Below, piece by piece: positions 22,464 to 30,492 of a stretch of DNA of 37,049 bases (position 1 is the first letter of the stretch; each line of letters opens with the position of its first letter). The notes beneath the pieces were generated by a model. That model did not search any database, was not told the DNA's origin, and worked only from the letters and a program-made list of their open reading frames with translations. This DNA comes from Ruminococcoides intestinihominis. GTDB lineage: Bacteria > Bacillota > Clostridia > Oscillospirales > Acutalibacteraceae. The stretch covers positions 1-37,049 of the forward strand of contig NZ_JBBMEY010000021.1 in the NCBI RefSeq assembly GCF_040096285.1, written 5' to 3'. The translations under genes were made by a program, and so were the position numbers.

Positions 22464-25400
22464 ATGGCAAATTTTAATGAACACGCATTGGAAATGTCAA
22501 TAATGGAGTTGTTCAAAGATGAGGAGTATACCTATGTCAGTGGCGATCAGATACACAGAGAAAGGACAGAGGTTCTGCTTACGGACGACCTGAAGCAATA
22601 CCTCTATAATCGGTATGCGAAAGACGGTATTACACCCAGTGAGGTGGATAGTGTCATTCTAATGCTGCGTAATATTTCTGGTACGATTTATGAAGCAAAC
22701 AAAGCTGTATTTAAGTTGCTCTGCGATGGATTTATTCTTAACCGTGAGGACAGAACGCAGAAAGACCTTTATATTGAACTTATTGATTTCGACACTCCCG
22801 AAAACAATATTTTCAAGGCGGTTAATCAGTTTGAAATTGAAGGCGTAAATAATCAGTTGCGTATTCCTGATGGCATTGTGTTTGTAAATGGTATTCCTGT
22901 TGTTGTTCTTGAATTTAAGAGTGCGGTACAAGAGAATACGACCATAATGGACGCATATAAGCAGCTTACAATCCGTTACCGTAGAGATATTCCGGAGATT
23001 TTTAAATACAATGCGTTTGTTGTTATCAGTGACGGAGCAAATAATAAATACGGTTCTTTCTTCAGCCCGTATGATTTCTTCTATGCGTGGAGGAAGATAA
23101 ACTCAGACGATAAAGAACTGGACGGTATCAATTCTCTTGTAACAATGATAAAAGGACTTTTCCGAAAAGACCGTTTGCTTGAAGTTATCAAAGATTTTAT
23201 TTATTTTCCGGATAACTCAGATAAGGATTTGAAGATAGTGTGCCGTTATCCGCAGTTCTTTGCAGCAAATAAATTGTATGAGAATATCAAGGCTCATCTT
23301 CGCCCTGAAGGAGATGGTAAAGGTGGTACATACTTCGGAGCGACAGGCTGCGGAAAGAGTTATACGATGCTTTTCCTTACTCGTATGCTGATGAAAAGCA
23401 AATACTTTTCTTCCCCGACTATTCTCATTATCACAGACAGAACAGACCTTGACGACCAGCTTTCAAAGCAGTTTGTCGGTTCAAAAAAATATATCGGAGA
23501 TGAAACTGTTGTAAGCATTGAGTCCCGTGAGAAACTTCGTGAGGAACTTCAGGGACGAGAGAGTGGCGGTGTTTATCTGACTACTATTCAGAAATTTACA
23601 GAGGATTTGCAGCTTCTTACAGACAGAACAAATGTTATTTGTATTTCTGATGAAGCACATAGAAGCCAAATCAATCTCGACCAAAAGGTTAAGATTACAG
23701 AGTCAGGTGTTCAGAAAACCTATGGCTTTGCCAAGTATCTGCACGACTCTTTACCAAATGCAACTTATGTTGGATTTACTGGAACTCCGGTTGATGGAAC
23801 AATCGAAGTCTTTGGCGGTGTTGTAGACGCATATACAATGACGGAAGCTGTTAAGGACGGTATTACAGTTAATCTTGTTTACGATGGTCGTGCAGCTAAG
23901 GTTATGCTTAATCAGGACAAGGTAAGACAGATTGAAGAATATTATGCACAGTGTGAGCATGAGGGAGCAAATGAACATCAAGTAGAAGAAAGCCAGAAGG
24001 CAGTTGCCAAAATGGAAGTTATTATTGGCGACCCTGACAGACTTCGTGCTGTTGCGGAGGACTTTATCAAACATTATGAAACCCGTGTGGTAGAAGGTGC
24101 AACTGTAGCAGGCAAAGCAATGTTTGTATGTTCCAACCGAAATATAGCATACGATTTCTATAAAATAGTAAAGGAACTCAGACCGGAATGGACAGAAAAG
24201 AAGATTTGTGATGACGGGGTTGTTCTGAGTGAAAAAGATAAAAAAGAGTTGAAGCCAATGGAAAAAATCAAGTTGGTTATGACTCGTAATAAAGATGACG
24301 AAAAAGACCTCTTTGATATGCTTGGCACAAAAGAGGATAGGAAAGAATTTGACCGTCAGTTCAAAAATCCGAAGTCAAACTTTAAGATTGCCATTGTTGT
24401 AGATATGTGGCTGACTGGTTTTGATGTGCCGGAGCTTGATACGATTTACATTGACAAGCCTATTCAGCAGCATACCCTTATTCAGACGATTTCCCGTGTA
24501 AATCGTGTATGCGAGGGCAAGGATAAAGGCTTGATTGTTGACTACATAGGTATCAAAAAAAACATGAACACTGCCCTCAAGAAATATACGAATTTTGAGA
24601 GCGAAGAATTTGAAGGTGTGGAGCAGTCTATCACGATTGTAAAAGACCAGTTAGAAGTTCTTGGTCAGATGTTCCACAACTTTAATAGCAGTGATTTCTA
24701 TAACGGTTCGCCTACTGAACAGCTTGCCTGCCTGAACCGTGCGGTCGAGTATGTGCAGTTGTCTGAAGAACTGGAAAGAAGATTTATGGCAGCAGTCAAG
24801 AGAATGAAACAGGCATTTAACCTTTGTAGTTCAAGTGAGAAATTCTCTGATGAAGATAAGGATTATATCCATTTTTATTGTGCAGTCCGTTCTATACTTT
24901 TCAAGTTGACAAAAGGCGACGCACCGGATATTGAGCAGATGAACGCTCGTGTCCGCAAAATGCTTGAGGGTGCAATTCAGTCTGATGGCATTGAGGAATT
25001 GTTTGAAACTGGAAAGCATATATTGGTTGATATTTTCAGTGATGAATATATGGATAAGATAAATGCTATTCAGTTGCCGAATACGAAAATCAAGATACTT
25101 CAAAGACTTCTTTCTCAGGCGATTGACGAGTTTAAGAAAGTTAATAAGATTATGGGTGTGGAATTTGCAGACAGACTCAAGAAAGTTGTTGATGAGTATA
25201 ATAACCGTCGTCGTGATGAAGCGTATGCCAACGAAGTCCTTGATGATGTTGCGGAGCAGCTTGCACAGCTGTTGTCTGAACTGAAAATAGAAAAGAACTC
25301 CTTCAAGAATATGGGTATAGATTATGAGGAAAAGGCTTTCTATGATATTTTGAAAGCAGTTTCCAAGAAGTATGAGTTTGAATATCCAGACGGTAAAATG

Positions 25401-25604
25401 ATTGAACTTTCCAAAAGGATAAAGCTGATTGTTGATGATAAGTCACGCTATATCGATTGGTCTGCCCGTGATGATATTAAGGCAAACTTGCAAGTGGATT
25501 TGATATTGCTGCTTGATGAGTTCGGCTATCCGCCAGTAACCATTGATGATGTTTACAAGGAAGTTCTTGAGCAGGCAGAGAATTTTAAGAAATATGCGAA
25601 TTAA
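22464..25604 (+). CDS. hsdR: Type I restriction endonuclease subunit R
   Basis: A 1,046-aa full-length HsdR, with AGGAG before the ATG. The N-terminal nuclease domain has PDGIV (about 135) and VLEFKSA (E-x-K, about 150). Helicase motifs follow: GATGCGKS Walker A (about 291), ILIITDRTDLDDQ, SDEAHRSQ motif II (about 395), VGFTGTP motif III, a later DMWLTGFDVPELDTIYIDKP and QTISRVNR motif VI. The C-terminal helical region (about 770-1046) binds the methyltransferase. It translocates DNA using ATP and cuts unmethylated DNA far from the site. Codon use is less AT-rich than in the DUF3644 gene just upstream, so the accessory genes may have been inserted between hsdS and hsdR later. Confidence 0.95.
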   Translation: MANFNEHALEMSIMELFKDEEYTYVSGDQIHRERTEVLLTDDLKQYLYNRYAKDGITPSEVDSVILMLRNISGTIYEANKAVFKLLCDGFILNREDRTQKDLYIELIDFDTPENNIFKAVNQFEIEGVNNQLRIPDGIVFVNGIPVVVLEFKSAVQENTTIMDAYKQLTIRYRRDIPEIFKYNAFVVISDGANNKYGSFFSPYDFFYAWRKINSDDKELDGINSLVTMIKGLFRKDRLLEVIKDFIYFPDNSDKDLKIVCRYPQFFAANKLYENIKAHLRPEGDGKGGTYFGATGCGKSYTMLFLTRMLMKSKYFSSPTILIITDRTDLDDQLSKQFVGSKKYIGDETVVSIESREKLREELQGRESGGVYLTTIQKFTEDLQLLTDRTNVICISDEAHRSQINLDQKVKITESGVQKTYGFAKYLHDSLPNATYVGFTGTPVDGTIEVFGGVVDAYTMTEAVKDGITVNLVYDGRAAKVMLNQDKVRQIEEYYAQCEHEGANEHQVEESQKAVAKMEVIIGDPDRLRAVAEDFIKHYETRVVEGATVAGKAMFVCSNRNIAYDFYKIVKELRPEWTEKKICDDGVVLSEKDKKELKPMEKIKLVMTRNKDDEKDLFDMLGTKEDRKEFDRQFKNPKSNFKIAIVVDMWLTGFDVPELDTIYIDKPIQQHTLIQTISRVNRVCEGKDKGLIVDYIGIKKNMNTALKKYTNFESEEFEGVEQSITIVKDQLEVLGQMFHNFNSSDFYNGSPTEQLACLNRAVEYVQLSEELERRFMAAVKRMKQAFNLCSSSEKFSDEDKDYIHFYCAVRSILFKLTKGDAPDIEQMNARVRKMLEGAIQSDGIEELFETGKHILVDIFSDEYMDKINAIQLPNTKIKILQRLLSQAIDEFKKVNKIMGVEFADRLKKVVDEYNNRRRDEAYANEVLDDVAEQLAQLLSELKIEKNSFKNMGIDYEEKAFYDILKAVSKKYEFEYPDGKMIELSKRIKLIVDDKSRYIDWSARDDIKANLQVDLILLLDEFGYPPVTIDDVYKEVLEQAENFKKYAN

Positions 25605-25666
25605 AAACTGATTGTAGTGGGAGAAATTTTCAGAAGATAGAACTTAGAAGAGGAAGGAATGGGGTT

Positions 25667-26254
25667 ATGTCAAAATTAAATGTTGACCAAAAAACAATAA
25701 AAGATTTATTTCAGAGTAAAAAATCGGACTTTTTAATACCAGATTATCAAAGACCTTATGCTTGGGGCGAAGCTGAATGCAGAACGCTTTGGGACGATAT
25801 ATTTTCATTTGCTATTCCTGATGAAGGAAAGACAGAATTTGATAGTAATAGCGAGTATTTCCTCGGTCCGATTGTAACTTTCAGAAATGAGGATAAATTA
25901 GAGGTTATTGATGGACAGCAGAGATTGACGACTCTTATGTTGCTTTTAAGAGCGTTCTATTCTAAGTTCGGTCATATGCAGGACAAGGCTTCTATATCAA
26001 CAAAGCAGAATATTGAAAAGTGTTTATGGAAAACTGATGAATTTGGCGAGCCTGATATGTCACAGCTCAAGATAGATTCTGAGGTTGCTACTGATAATGA
26101 TAAAGAAGAATTTCTTGAAATATTAAGAACAGGAATTGTCAATAAAGAAATGAAAAGCAAATATGCTTGCAACTTCAGATTCTTTCAGAATAATATTGAT
26201 GAATTTTTGTCCAAATTCCTACTTACTTTGCTTATTTACCTACCCGTATTATGA
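25667..26254 (+). CDS. DUF262 domain protein (GmrSD-like), N-terminal part of a frameshifted gene
   Basis: 195 aa. The start fits DUF262 proteins: 'TIKDLFQSKKSDFLIPDYQR' then YAWGE and the hallmark IDGQQRLTTL (about 80-89), the proposed nucleotide-binding/hydrolysis motif. After 'DEFLSKF' (about residue 183) the frame departs into an unrelated LLTLLIYLPVL and stops. In the +1 frame the sequence continues sensibly as PTYFAYLPTRIMNNCILLPI into the next entry. One missing T near 26216 accounts for this. GmrSD-type proteins are modification-dependent (type IV) nucleases, so it fits the restriction island. Probably inactive as it stands, unless the shift is a sequence error. Confidence 0.8.
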   Translation: MSKLNVDQKTIKDLFQSKKSDFLIPDYQRPYAWGEAECRTLWDDIFSFAIPDEGKTEFDSNSEYFLGPIVTFRNEDKLEVIDGQQRLTTLMLLLRAFYSKFGHMQDKASISTKQNIEKCLWKTDEFGEPDMSQLKIDSEVATDNDKEEFLEILRTGIVNKEMKSKYACNFRFFQNNIDEFLSKFLLTLLIYLPVL

Positions 26255-27402
26255 ATAACTGTATTCTCCTTCCGATTGAAGCTGAGTCGCAGGATACAGC
26301 GTTGCGTATTTTTTCAACGCTTAATGATAGAGGAAAGCCGCTGTCTGATGCGGATATTTTTAAGGCACAGTTTTATAAGCATTTTTCTAAATTGGGTAAA
26401 AAAGAAGAATTTATTGCTCAATGGAAACAGCTCGAAGAACTTTGTGAGAGAATATTCCATCCGATTTCTGGTACACCGATGGACGAATTGTTTACACGAT
26501 ATATGTATTTTGTCCGTGCAAAAATGGGGATTGTATCATCTACAACAGAAGCTTTAAGAAAATTTTATGAGAAAAATTCTTATGCCCTTTTGAAAGACAC
26601 TAATACATTAACGAAATTGATTGTATTGGTTGAATTTTGGGAAGATGTTTCCAATCAAGATACCGAAAGATTTTCAAATAGAGTTTTGAAGCAATTTTTT
26701 GTGTTGAACTATGCTCCAAACGGAATGTGGACATATTTTGTATCCGTATATTTTATGCAAAATAAAGATGATGAAGGTTTGCTTGATGATGAGAAGTTCT
26801 ATACATTCTTGCAAAAGATAACTGGATTTATATGGACGTATGCTATTACAAATCCGGGCGTAAATGCACTTAGAACTCCAGTGTATGCTGAGATGGTAAA
26901 TATCGTAAATGATAAGCCTGTTGAATTTTCAAAATACAAGTTCGATGCGGATACTATAAGAAGTATGTTTGATAATTTCAGCTTCAATAATGCACGTCCA
27001 ATTACAAAAGCAATGATAGCTTGGTGGACATATCAGAATGATAAACAGCCACTACTTTCACTGGAAACTACTTTTGAGATTGAACATATTTATGCTCGGA
27101 ATAGAAACGAGAAAGAAAATTCATTAACAGATTCTCGAAATGTAGAGTCATTGGGCAATAAAGCATTACTTGAGAAAAGAATCAACATTCGTGCTTCTGA
27201 TTATCGTTTTGCTGATAAGAAGAAGTATTATGAGGGATTTACAAACAGTAAAGGTCAGGTGAAAGAGGGAACAGGTGTTGTTGAACTTCTTGACCTAACG
27301 GCTACATCGGCTGATTTTACCGAGAAAGATATTATTGACCGATATAAAAAGATGATTGATTGCTTTATCAATTACTTACAGAAGAATGGCTTGCTAAAAT
27401 AA
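26251..27402 (+). CDS. DUF1524/HNH half of the frameshifted DUF262 gene
   Basis: The frame is open from before the break (about 26218); the ATG at 26251 corresponds to an internal Met and has no ribosome site. The 383-aa segment continues DUF262 ('TALRIFSTLNDRGKPLSDAD') and ends with a DUF1524 His-Asn-His-type nuclease: 'EIEHIYARN' (about 275-283), 'LGNKALLEKRIN' and 'FADKKKYYEGF'. Joined to the upstream part the gene would give about 578 residues, the usual size for DUF262-DUF1524 proteins. The nuclease half keeps its conserved His and Asn residues. Confidence 0.75.
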   Translation: MNNCILLPIEAESQDTALRIFSTLNDRGKPLSDADIFKAQFYKHFSKLGKKEEFIAQWKQLEELCERIFHPISGTPMDELFTRYMYFVRAKMGIVSSTTEALRKFYEKNSYALLKDTNTLTKLIVLVEFWEDVSNQDTERFSNRVLKQFFVLNYAPNGMWTYFVSVYFMQNKDDEGLLDDEKFYTFLQKITGFIWTYAITNPGVNALRTPVYAEMVNIVNDKPVEFSKYKFDADTIRSMFDNFSFNNARPITKAMIAWWTYQNDKQPLLSLETTFEIEHIYARNRNEKENSLTDSRNVESLGNKALLEKRINIRASDYRFADKKKYYEGFTNSKGQVKEGTGVVELLDLTATSADFTEKDIIDRYKKMIDCFINYLQKNGLLK

Positions 27403-27454
27403 GAGCATAGAATGCGAAAAATATATTTTATTTGGAAAGGTACAGGGAATTTAC

Positions 27455-27703
27455 TTGGAAAATAATAAAGCTGTTTTATTTGAATTAAATATAGAAAATG
27501 ATAGATGTATATTCCCAAACACAATATCAAATGCAATCATTGATGCCAATGAAGAACTGAAAGATTTGGAAGGTAAACTAACTGAAACACTTGAAACCAT
27601 AAGGCTGTTGACTCCGGAATGTGATAAGTTGGATTATGTATTGTCTGCAAGTTCAGATTCACTATGTGGAATAATTGACATTTTCTTGTGGGTAAACCAG
27701 TAG
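27455..27703 (+). CDS. Unknown conserved-looking protein, N-terminal part of a frameshifted gene
   Basis: Starts at TTG 27455 behind AGGG, about 7-8 nt upstream. The 82-aa frame (LTETLETIRLLTPECDKLDY; LSASSDSLCGIIDIF) then runs out of sense as LWVNQ and a stop. Adding one T to the run at 27681-27684 continues it as IIDIFLVGKPVESPLGDI, which is clearly the same protein as the next entry. The family is one I have seen only as a hypothetical protein in Clostridia and I cannot assign a function. It is the last gene of the island. Confidence 0.6.
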   Translation: MENNKAVLFELNIENDRCIFPNTISNAIIDANEELKDLEGKLTETLETIRLLTPECDKLDYVLSASSDSLCGIIDIFLWVNQ

Positions 27704-28602
27704 AGTCTCCATTAGGTGATATAACAGATAAATGGTTTGCAAATAGGACAATAGGCTTTGCAAAAATATGCGGATATACGGGGGACAAAAATTCCTTATC
27801 TTCAGCAATAAAATTTTTGGAAAGGAAATTTAAAATACCATATGACCAAAGTGTTGGTGGAGGAATATTTCGTGAGTTGATTGATTTGACTCCATCAAAC
27901 CATCATTTTAAATCGTTGGGACATAATCCAACACTTTTAGGTTTGCTTTTTTCCATCCTTAATCAGTTTACAAATACTTCAGATTTCGTATCAAATGGAG
28001 AATTGATTTCGTTAAATAATTCAGATGGGAAATTTGAACTTCAAGGAAAAAACATACCAAGTAAACTATTTTGCGGTATTGCAAATTGGATTGGTCATTT
28101 GATTTCAGATGTATCTGGTTCGTCAAGTAGTAAAGGCAGAGGAATGGGAATGCCATCTCCAATATGGGCTTGGAGTAATGATGTAATTGCAATTATAGCA
28201 AAACTAAATATTCCGGTGACTGAATTTGATAAATTCGTAAATGAACTTGCTTTGAAGTTATTTGAAAAGGGATACGATGTAAGATTTCAAACTACTCAGG
28301 CAATACCTGTTTTTATCAATGAAATGGTCGTAAGATTTTTATATTCAATAAGACGTCTGATTGGGTATTATATATTTGTACCGAAAAAAGATAGAAGCTG
28401 GGTGTTACTTTGGAAATCGTGCGAACCATTTTCAAATGCAACTGTAAAACGTATGCTGACAGTTGCACATGGGACATTTTGTATAATAGATATTGGCGAT
28501 GCAACAATTAGAGAATTTGAAAAAGGAATAGAAAGTTTCAATGTTGTTGAATTTTTTATGCTACTGAATATAGGAAGCAAAACGAGGAATACAGCGTACT
28601 AA
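27688..28602 (+). CDS. Unknown protein, C-terminal part of the frameshifted gene
   Basis: 304 aa from GTG 27688, which is really the Val of FLVGKP and has no ribosome site. Recognisable stretches: SPLGDITDKWFANRTIGFAK, 'GGIFRELIDLTPSNHHFKSL' and an 'SSKGRGMGMPSPIWAW' loop, followed by a mostly helical C-terminal half with hydrophobic segments (VVRFLYSIRRLIGYYIFV) that may lie against a membrane. After 'MLLNIGSK' the next frame again reads better (GIQRTKANIEAIFMKREIEI to a stop at 28685-28687), so a second frameshift near 28580 is likely. Total intact length would be about 410 residues. Position after the DUF262 gene suggests an accessory role in the island. Confidence 0.6.
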   Translation: MGKPVESPLGDITDKWFANRTIGFAKICGYTGDKNSLSSAIKFLERKFKIPYDQSVGGGIFRELIDLTPSNHHFKSLGHNPTLLGLLFSILNQFTNTSDFVSNGELISLNNSDGKFELQGKNIPSKLFCGIANWIGHLISDVSGSSSSKGRGMGMPSPIWAWSNDVIAIIAKLNIPVTEFDKFVNELALKLFEKGYDVRFQTTQAIPVFINEMVVRFLYSIRRLIGYYIFVPKKDRSWVLLWKSCEPFSNATVKRMLTVAHGTFCIIDIGDATIREFEKGIESFNVVEFFMLLNIGSKTRNTAY

Positions 28603-28687
28603 AGCAAATATTGAAGCAATATTCATGAAAAGAGAAATAGAGATTATAAATGCTGTTGAAGAAGCACTATTATATAGCTATAAATAG
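28603..28687 (+). pseudogene. Probable frameshifted C-terminal tail of the unknown gene
   Basis: In the frame +1 to the preceding gene, bases from about 28577 to 28687 encode KRGIQRTKANIEAIFMKREI and INAVEEALLYSYK followed by a stop. The sequence is protein-like and joins the preceding protein near its last sensible residues. No independent start with a ribosome site is evident. Confidence 0.4.
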
Positions 28688-28855
28688 ATAGTTTCAAGGG
28701 GAAATATATGTTTAGGTAATATTTATTTGATTATTATCCTAATATAACTTATCAATTGTTAAATAAGCTAATGTTTCATAATATTGTTGATATTAAAAAA
28801 TGATTTTTGAATTTGTGAAAAATGCAAATTATTGTACTTTTTCCTTATTTAACAT

Positions 28856-28975
28856 TTGTTTGATAATCAGTATAATGTATAATAGTAGTCAGCAGATACT
28901 AACATTAGTATCTGCTTTACTTAAAAGTAAAGGTTAGCAATAGCTAACTAACAAAATTCTTTTTTATCAAATATT
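28856..28975 (+). ncRNA. Candidate small RNA: promoter followed by two hairpins
   Basis: TTGTTT (28856-28861), 16 nt, TATAAT (28878-28883) predicts transcription from about 28890. The first bases form a near-perfect 26-bp palindrome (agcagatactaa-ca-ttagtatctgct, 28891-28916). A second hairpin follows (gttagc-aata-gctaac, 28933-28948), then a T-rich stretch (cttttttatc from about 28966). No open frame is present. This could be a short regulatory RNA or a structured leader; the T run is some distance from the second stem. Confidence 0.3.
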
Positions 28976-29024
28976 ACTTTGGCTAATTTAATATATATAA
29001 CTACTAGGAAACCTTGAGAAAACT

Positions 29025-29213
29025 TCATTTAATGTCATTTATATTATAAAGATTATTTTCCATAGAATATACAAGGTTATGAAGTTGATGGGCTGAATGT
29101 ATATAATCATTATGTTTATGAAGTTCCAATTGAACATTAACCGGTAAAGATAAAAAGTATTTTCTTGTACTATTACTGTTTTGTATCAAACTTTGCAAAT
29201 TATCATACTTCAA
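29025..29213 (-). CDS. Small hydrophilic protein of unknown function
   Basis: A strong ribosome site GAGGTGG (29225-29219) is followed 5 nt later by TTG 29213, giving 62 aa; a GTG at 29222 overlaps the ribosome site and is less likely. The sequence (LKYDNLQSLIQNSNSTRKYF; LSLPVNVQLELHKHNDYIHS; AHQLHNLVYSM) is helical, rich in His, Asn and Leu, without membrane segment or signal. The spacing of conserved-type residues (SLPVxxQxxLHxHNxxIHSAxxLH) looks like a genuine small conserved protein, but I cannot name the family. Confidence 0.5.
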   Translation of the reverse strand: MKYDNLQSLIQNSNSTRKYFLSLPVNVQLELHKHNDYIHSAHQLHNLVYSMENNLYNINDIK

Positions 29214-29312
29214 AATAACCACCTCAGTAATTATTATAGATATGAAGTGTCATAAAATGCGTATATACCTTAGATTATTTTAATTATAATCTAGAACAGA
29301 GAGGGGAATGTC

Positions 29313-29480
29313 ATTGATATATTGTGGTGGAGAAATTCAAGTAGAGTAAGATTTACCTGTACAGAAAATAAACCGGAATTATATTCTAATCCAAAGAAAC
29401 ATTTTCTATCCTTTATAAAAGGTTGTGTAATGTTTGTTATAGTGGCTATTATTGACGGATTGTTACTTACAATTATCTAG
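29313..29480 (+). CDS. Possible small membrane protein, start unresolved
   Basis: The frame 29304-29480 encodes ILWWRNSSRVRFTCTENKPE, then FLSFIKGCVMFVIVAIIDGL ending LLTII, a basic N-terminus and one C-terminal hydrophobic segment of about 20 residues. GAGGGG (29301-29306) is followed by ATT at 29313 and TTG at 29322 in frame. An ATG at 29309 lies in another frame, from which deleting two bases in tgtggtgg would give MSLIYWWRNSS. So the gene either uses a rare start or has been broken by a small insertion. Confidence 0.3.
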   Translation: MDILWWRNSSRVRFTCTENKPELYSNPKKHFLSFIKGCVMFVIVAIIDGLLLTII

Positions 29481-29545
29481 AAAAGTGATAGTCTTGAGTT
29501 ATAACTACCCATAAAAAATACTATATATAAATATCAAATTAATTA

Positions 29546-29573
29546 TTGACAATGTGTTAATAAGAATTATAAT
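29546..29573 (+). promoter_or_regulatory. Strong predicted promoter of the SDR gene
   Basis: TTGACA (29546-29551), 16 nt, TATAAT (29568-29573), about 80 nt ahead of the ATG at 29652. Confidence 0.7.
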
Positions 29574-29651
29574 ATATGTATGAAATAACATATAGATATA
29601 TCATTTTAGTGATAAGGGTATATTTGAAATTAATTTTAGGAGTGATAAATT

Positions 29652-30395
29652 ATGTTAAAGGACAAAGTAGCAGTTGTTACAGGTGGTACAAGAGGTATAG
29701 GTTACGCAACTGTTAAAAAGTTCCTAGAAAATGGTGCAAAAGTTGTACTGTTTGGTTCAAGACAGGAAACAGTAGAAAAAGCTGTTACTTCTCTAAAAGC
29801 AGAAAATTCAGCTTGGGAAGTTAGCGGTGTTTGGCCAAATCTAAAGGATGTAAAAGCTGTTGAAACAGAGATCAACAGTATCAAAGAGAAGTATGGCAAA
29901 ATTGATATTCTGGTTAATAATGCCGGTGTGTCAGATAGTACACCACTTGATAAATACACATCAGAGCAATTTGCAAACATTATGCAGTTAAATGTTAATT
30001 CAATTATGAATGGTATTTTGCCTACTGTAAAAATAATGAAAGAACAAGGATATGGTTGTATCCTAAATACAAGTTCAATGGTTAGCCTTTGTGGTCAGCG
30101 TTCCGGTATTGGTTATCCAACCAGTAAATCAGCAGTTAATGGTTTAACATGGTCATTAGCCAGAGAACTTGGACCTTTTAATATTAGAGTAAATGCAGTT
30201 GCTCCGGGTATTACAAATACTGATATGGTGGCTTCATTACCAAAAGAAATGATTGAACCATTAAAGGCAGCAATTCCACTTCGTAGAGTAGGTGAACCGG
30301 AAGATATTGCAAATGCTTTCTTGTTCCTAGCAAGTGATATGGCTTCATATGTAACCGGTGAAATTTTATCAGTAGATGGAGCTATGAGAACTTAA
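29652..30395 (+). CDS. Short-chain dehydrogenase/reductase (FabG/BaiA-like)
   Basis: A 247-aa classical SDR, with TAGGAG 9 nt before the ATG. The Rossmann nucleotide motif TGGTRGIG (about 10-17), NNAG (about 90), catalytic Ser in NTSSMVS (about 139) and Y-x-x-x-K in GYPTSKSAV (about 155-159) are all present, and the C-terminus has NTDMVASLPKE and the usual 'VDGAMRT' end. FGSR after beta-2 would suit NADP binding. It reduces a carbonyl or oxidises a hydroxyl on an unknown substrate; acyl-ACP reductases (FabG) and bile-acid type dehydrogenases (BaiA) are both close in pattern and cannot be separated by eye. It is a single-gene transcript with its own promoter and terminator, so a fatty-acid operon role is unlikely. 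Confidence 0.85.
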   Translation: MLKDKVAVVTGGTRGIGYATVKKFLENGAKVVLFGSRQETVEKAVTSLKAENSAWEVSGVWPNLKDVKAVETEINSIKEKYGKIDILVNNAGVSDSTPLDKYTSEQFANIMQLNVNSIMNGILPTVKIMKEQGYGCILNTSSMVSLCGQRSGIGYPTSKSAVNGLTWSLARELGPFNIRVNAVAPGITNTDMVASLPKEMIEPLKAAIPLRRVGEPEDIANAFLFLASDMASYVTGEILSVDGAMRT

Positions 30396-30419
30396 TAAAT
30401 TTTAAATAGTAAAAATTTA

Positions 30420-30458
30420 GCCTGAGAAGATACATTTAAGTATTTCCTCAGGCTTTTG
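30420..30458. terminator. Terminator between the SDR and HTH genes
   Basis: agcctgag (30420-30427) pairs with ctcaggct (30448-30455), extended by an imperfect inner helix including atac/gtat, and followed by tttt. It separates the convergent SDR and regulator genes. Confidence 0.7.
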
Positions 30459-30492
30459 CTATGCCTATTTAATTTTAAAATTGATTTCCTTG

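Noticed and set aside
29652..30395. Naming the SDR gene fabG or baiA
   Set aside because: The classical SDR motifs are shared by both and there is no pathway context to decide the substrate.
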